Source: Myxococcales bacterium (GTDB lineage: Bacteria; Myxococcota_A; Polyangia; Polyangiales; Polyangiaceae). Taken from it: a DNA stretch of 8,878 nt. The position numbers were made by a program, and so were the translations under genes. The notes beneath the pieces are model-generated. The model did not search any database. It worked only from the letters and a program-made list of their open reading frames with translations, and had not been told where the DNA came from. Below, piece after piece: positions 7,058-8,878 of this stretch (position 1 is its first letter; every line of letters begins with the position of its first letter). The stretch is from contig JAHFDX010000110.1 of assembly GCA_023248785.1 (NCBI GenBank), positions 1-8,878 of the forward strand, read 5' to 3'.

Positions 7058-8173
7058 TCACTTGAATACCTCGTCGCCGGTCGGTTCAACCAGCGTTGCT
7101 GCGTTCATTTTGTGGCGCGTCTTCGAACTGAATTCGTAGGCAGCTTTGCGCAGACGATTGATGCCCCCCAGCGGTCTGTGCTCGGCGAGCGTGTGCCAAG
7201 AAGTGAACGCCAGGTCTTGGCAAAAGGCCATTTGCTTGTCGCTGTCGAACGACTGTTTTGGAATATGGATCGTTGCGACGCGCACGAAGGGCGCAGTGTC
7301 TTGGTTCCACTCGACGGTGGGGTCCTCAATGGGCATGTCCTTCAAGGCGGAGCGTCGTTGGACAAAGAATTCGAAGCACGCGTCCGTGACGTCCAATTGT
7401 TTTTTCATCGATTCGCGCAAGAAGTTCATGTGCACGGGGGCTGGGTGCCGCGCTGAGAATGGGATCTTGTCGCGGCCCGTCACGCATGGTCGCACAGCAA
7501 ACTTAACCGGTTGCGATCCGACACTCGCCGGGAGCGCACTGTAATACGGGATAAGTAGGGGGTTTTCGATTGGCGTGGTCACAATCTGCGCGCCAAGGGC
7601 TGCTTCGCGAGCGAACTCTGCAGGTTTTTCCTTGGAGATAGCTTGGATTGCCTTGAGCAACGAAGCCACCCCGGGGTCCGCACCGAGGGCCATGTACTTG
7701 GCAAAAGAGGCGACGTCGCGAACCAAGAATATGGGAGCATTGTGCATTAGGAAGTCTTGCGTGTCGCACTCGTCAGGCATGAGTTTTTTGCCGGGTACTC
7801 CGATGAGTTTGATGGCGAAGCCCCGCGTGTCCGGGACGGAATCGTGTTGCTCATTCGCACTGCCGTTCGAAAGCCGCATCCACGCTTTGAACGAAGTTCC
7901 CAAAGGTTTTGCAAATACGCCCTGACGCAAATCGATTGGCACGTTGTCGACAGTGAATGTTGCTCGCACGCATCCATGGTGCTTGGCGTGAGCCATGCGC
8001 TTAACCGTGGGAGTACGCTGGGCGTACCCTCGAGAAATCGACGCGATGATGTCGGCGATCGCGACCTGCTCGCCCGGAGGTATCGACTCACCCATGGACG
8101 AAGGTTCGGCCCACGCTGCGTTTCCCACGGTCGCTATGCAAATGGCCATCAACCAACGCGCGCATCGCTTCAT
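7058..8173 (-). CDS. Secreted short catalase-family haem protein
   Basis: A 371-residue protein. Residues 1-22 form a Sec signal peptide (K2-R3, hydrophobic core, A-W-A cut before E23), so it works outside the cytoplasm. The rest is a reduced catalase core: R59-M-A-H62-A-K-H-H with the distal His, R100-L-S-N-G (catalase R-F-S), P114-D-T-R-G-F-A-I-K (catalase D-P-R-G-F-A-x-K), D140-F-L-M-H-N145-A-P-I-F with the distal Asn, and R342-K-A-A-Y346 with R353, matching the R-x3-Y-x6-R spacing of the proximal haem tyrosine. It is shorter than classical catalases (about 480 or more residues), and the D-T-H/Q residues after the tyrosine are replaced, so peroxidase or lipid-hydroperoxide chemistry is as likely as H2O2 dismutation. 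The ATG at 8173 has GGAGG 7 nt upstream; an in-frame ATG at 8194 overlaps the preceding stop. It lies 20 bp after the GMC oxidoreductase gene, which as an oxidase would make its peroxide substrate. Confidence 0.92.
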   Translation of the reverse strand: MKRCARWLMAICIATVGNAAWAEPSSMGESIPPGEQVAIADIIASISRGYAQRTPTVKRMAHAKHHGCVRATFTVDNVPIDLRQGVFAKPLGTSFKAWMRLSNGSANEQHDSVPDTRGFAIKLIGVPGKKLMPDECDTQDFLMHNAPIFLVRDVASFAKYMALGADPGVASLLKAIQAISKEKPAEFAREAALGAQIVTTPIENPLLIPYYSALPASVGSQPVKFAVRPCVTGRDKIPFSARHPAPVHMNFLRESMKKQLDVTDACFEFFVQRRSALKDMPIEDPTVEWNQDTAPFVRVATIHIPKQSFDSDKQMAFCQDLAFTSWHTLAEHRPLGGINRLRKAAYEFSSKTRHKMNAATLVEPTGDEVFK

Positions 8174-8180
8174 TGTTTTA

Positions 8181-8185
8181 CCTCC
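8181..8185 (-). promoter_or_regulatory. Ribosome binding site GGAGG of the catalase-like gene
   Basis: Read on the minus strand, GGAGG precedes the ATG at 8173 by 7 nt. It selects this start over the ATG at 8194, which overlaps the GMC stop as TGATG. Confidence 0.8.
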
Positions 8186-8193
8186 ACTCGACA

Positions 8194-8878
8194 TCAAATC
8201 CCGAGTGTGTTGTCGGCCAAGATCGATTCAGCAATACGTTCGGACAGCGCGCTAATTGTGAGTAGCGGTGTCGCACCGAGGGACCTCGGCAGGATCGAGC
8301 CATCCGCGACGAACAGGCCACGGTGGAAGCCGCCGTTGCGATCAAACACACGCCCCCGGTGATCGACTGCACCCGTCGACGGGTCATCCCCCATGGGACA
8401 TCCTCCGAGAGGATGGGTTGCGATCTCACGATTTCCTCCGAACGCGGTGGTGCGCGGATTGGAAATGTACTGGGCGCCGAGAAGTTCGGCGTGCGCGCGC
8501 ATTTCGGCATTAATGATTTCGACAAATGGCTCACACATGATGTTTGGCCATGAGATGCGCACATGATCGTCCGGATCATCGAGAACGATTCTTCCTGAGG
8601 AAGAGTCGTGTCCGCACGCCAGATAGACCATGGAATAGTTGAGCGCCCCCTCGGGATCGAGGGTTCCAACCGCGGCGAGGTCCTTCTTCATCCGCTGACG
8701 CTGTCTCTCGTCAAATTTATCTCGGAGCTTTGCTTCACCGTAGGCGGCGAATGCGCGCGCGATCATCGGTGAGAGCGCGGTTGGGAATGCGCCGTCGAGA
8801 AGCAGAAAGCGGGCTTGAAGGTTCTTCTCTGTGCCGGGCGTTCGATAGTCTCCAAACGAAACGATGTTCTGCCCGACG
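8194..8878 (-). CDS. GMC oxidoreductase, cholesterol-oxidase-like, 5' end outside window (partial)
   Basis: The C-terminal 227 residues of a flavin-dependent GMC oxidoreductase; the FAD-binding N-terminus lies beyond the right edge. The open frame runs unbroken from 8877, so the methionine codon at 8766 is internal. Recognisable parts (numbered from the edge): T154-H155-P-L-G-G-C160-P-M-G, the GMC C-terminal motif with the catalytic His; G174-R-V-F-D; and G187-L-F-V-A-D-G-S-I-L-P followed by T203-P-L-L-T-I-S-A-L-S-E-R, which closes over the flavin. This order matches cholesterol oxidase and related bacterial alcohol/sterol oxidoreductases. Cholesterol oxidase has Asn at the place of T203 (N-P-F-V-T-I), so the usual His-Asn pair is His-Thr here. 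Members oxidise an alcohol or sterol hydroxyl and pass electrons to O2, giving H2O2, or to another acceptor. The stop is 20 bp before the catalase-like gene, so one operon is likely. Substrate unknown. Confidence 0.92.
   Translation of the reverse strand, partial: VGQNIVSFGDYRTPGTEKNLQARFLLLDGAFPTALSPMIARAFAAYGEAKLRDKFDERQRQRMKKDLAAVGTLDPEGALNYSMVYLACGHDSSSGRIVLDDPDDHVRISWPNIMCEPFVEIINAEMRAHAELLGAQYISNPRTTAFGGNREIATHPLGGCPMGDDPSTGAVDHRGRVFDRNGGFHRGLFVADGSILPRSLGATPLLTISALSERIAESILADNTLGI

Noticed and set aside
7757..8362. Plus-strand 201-codon frame opposite the catalase-like and GMC genes
   Set aside because: It spans two well-supported genes on the other strand and has no domain signature.
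1..8878. CRISPR array, tRNA, rRNA, insertion sequence or prophage
   Set aside because: I saw no regularly spaced repeats, cloverleaf-like sequence, transposase or integrase motif, or long terminal inverted repeats.

Overview
The window (about 58-60% G+C by eye) is a dense stretch of bacterial chromosome with eight protein-coding genes and no RNA gene, insertion sequence, phage gene or CRISPR array that I can see. The style suggests a Gram-negative bacterium of the Myxococcota / former Deltaproteobacteria: Cys-rich lipoproteins with Ser/Pro/Ala/Asp-rich linkers after the lipid cysteine, a Tat lipoprotein phospholipase-like enzyme, and a large MMPL/RND exporter. This placement is an inference from gene style; no phylogenetic marker is present.

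Layout, left to right: (1) 1-568, minus, the N-terminal 189 residues of a Cys-rich lipoprotein that runs off the left edge. (2) 671-1093 and 1132-2298, plus, an EVE-domain protein and a DUF2236/MpaB-Lcp-type haem oxygenase, 38 bp apart and probably co-transcribed. (3) 2236-4809, minus, a 12-TM MMPL/RND exporter resembling HpnN-type lipid transporters; its 3' end overlaps the oxygenase gene tail to tail by 63 bp. (4) 4847-5470 and 5522-7015, plus, a second Cys-rich lipoprotein and a Tat-exported, probably lipid-anchored phosphoesterase of the phospholipase C/AcpA superfamily. (5) 7058-8173 and 8194-8878, minus, a secreted short catalase-family haem protein preceded by the C-terminal half of a cholesterol-oxidase-like GMC oxidoreductase, which runs off the right edge.

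How they may work together (inference): most products belong to families that act on lipids or isoprenoids or at the cell envelope. These are a GMC alcohol/sterol oxidase, which would make H2O2 if it uses O2; a catalase-like haem protein 20 bp downstream; a phospholipase C-like enzyme; an MpaB/Lcp-family oxygenase; and an RND exporter of a lipid-carrying family. The GMC-catalase pair is the clearest functional unit. The rest alternates in direction as five transcription units, so it is a neighbourhood rather than one operon, and I cannot prove a single pathway. No clear defence system or mobile island is present. The most checkable oddities are changed catalytic positions: TM4 Asp to Asn in the RND protein, Asn to Thr in the GMC active-site pair, and loss of the D-T-H/Q residues after the haem tyrosine in the catalase-like protein.
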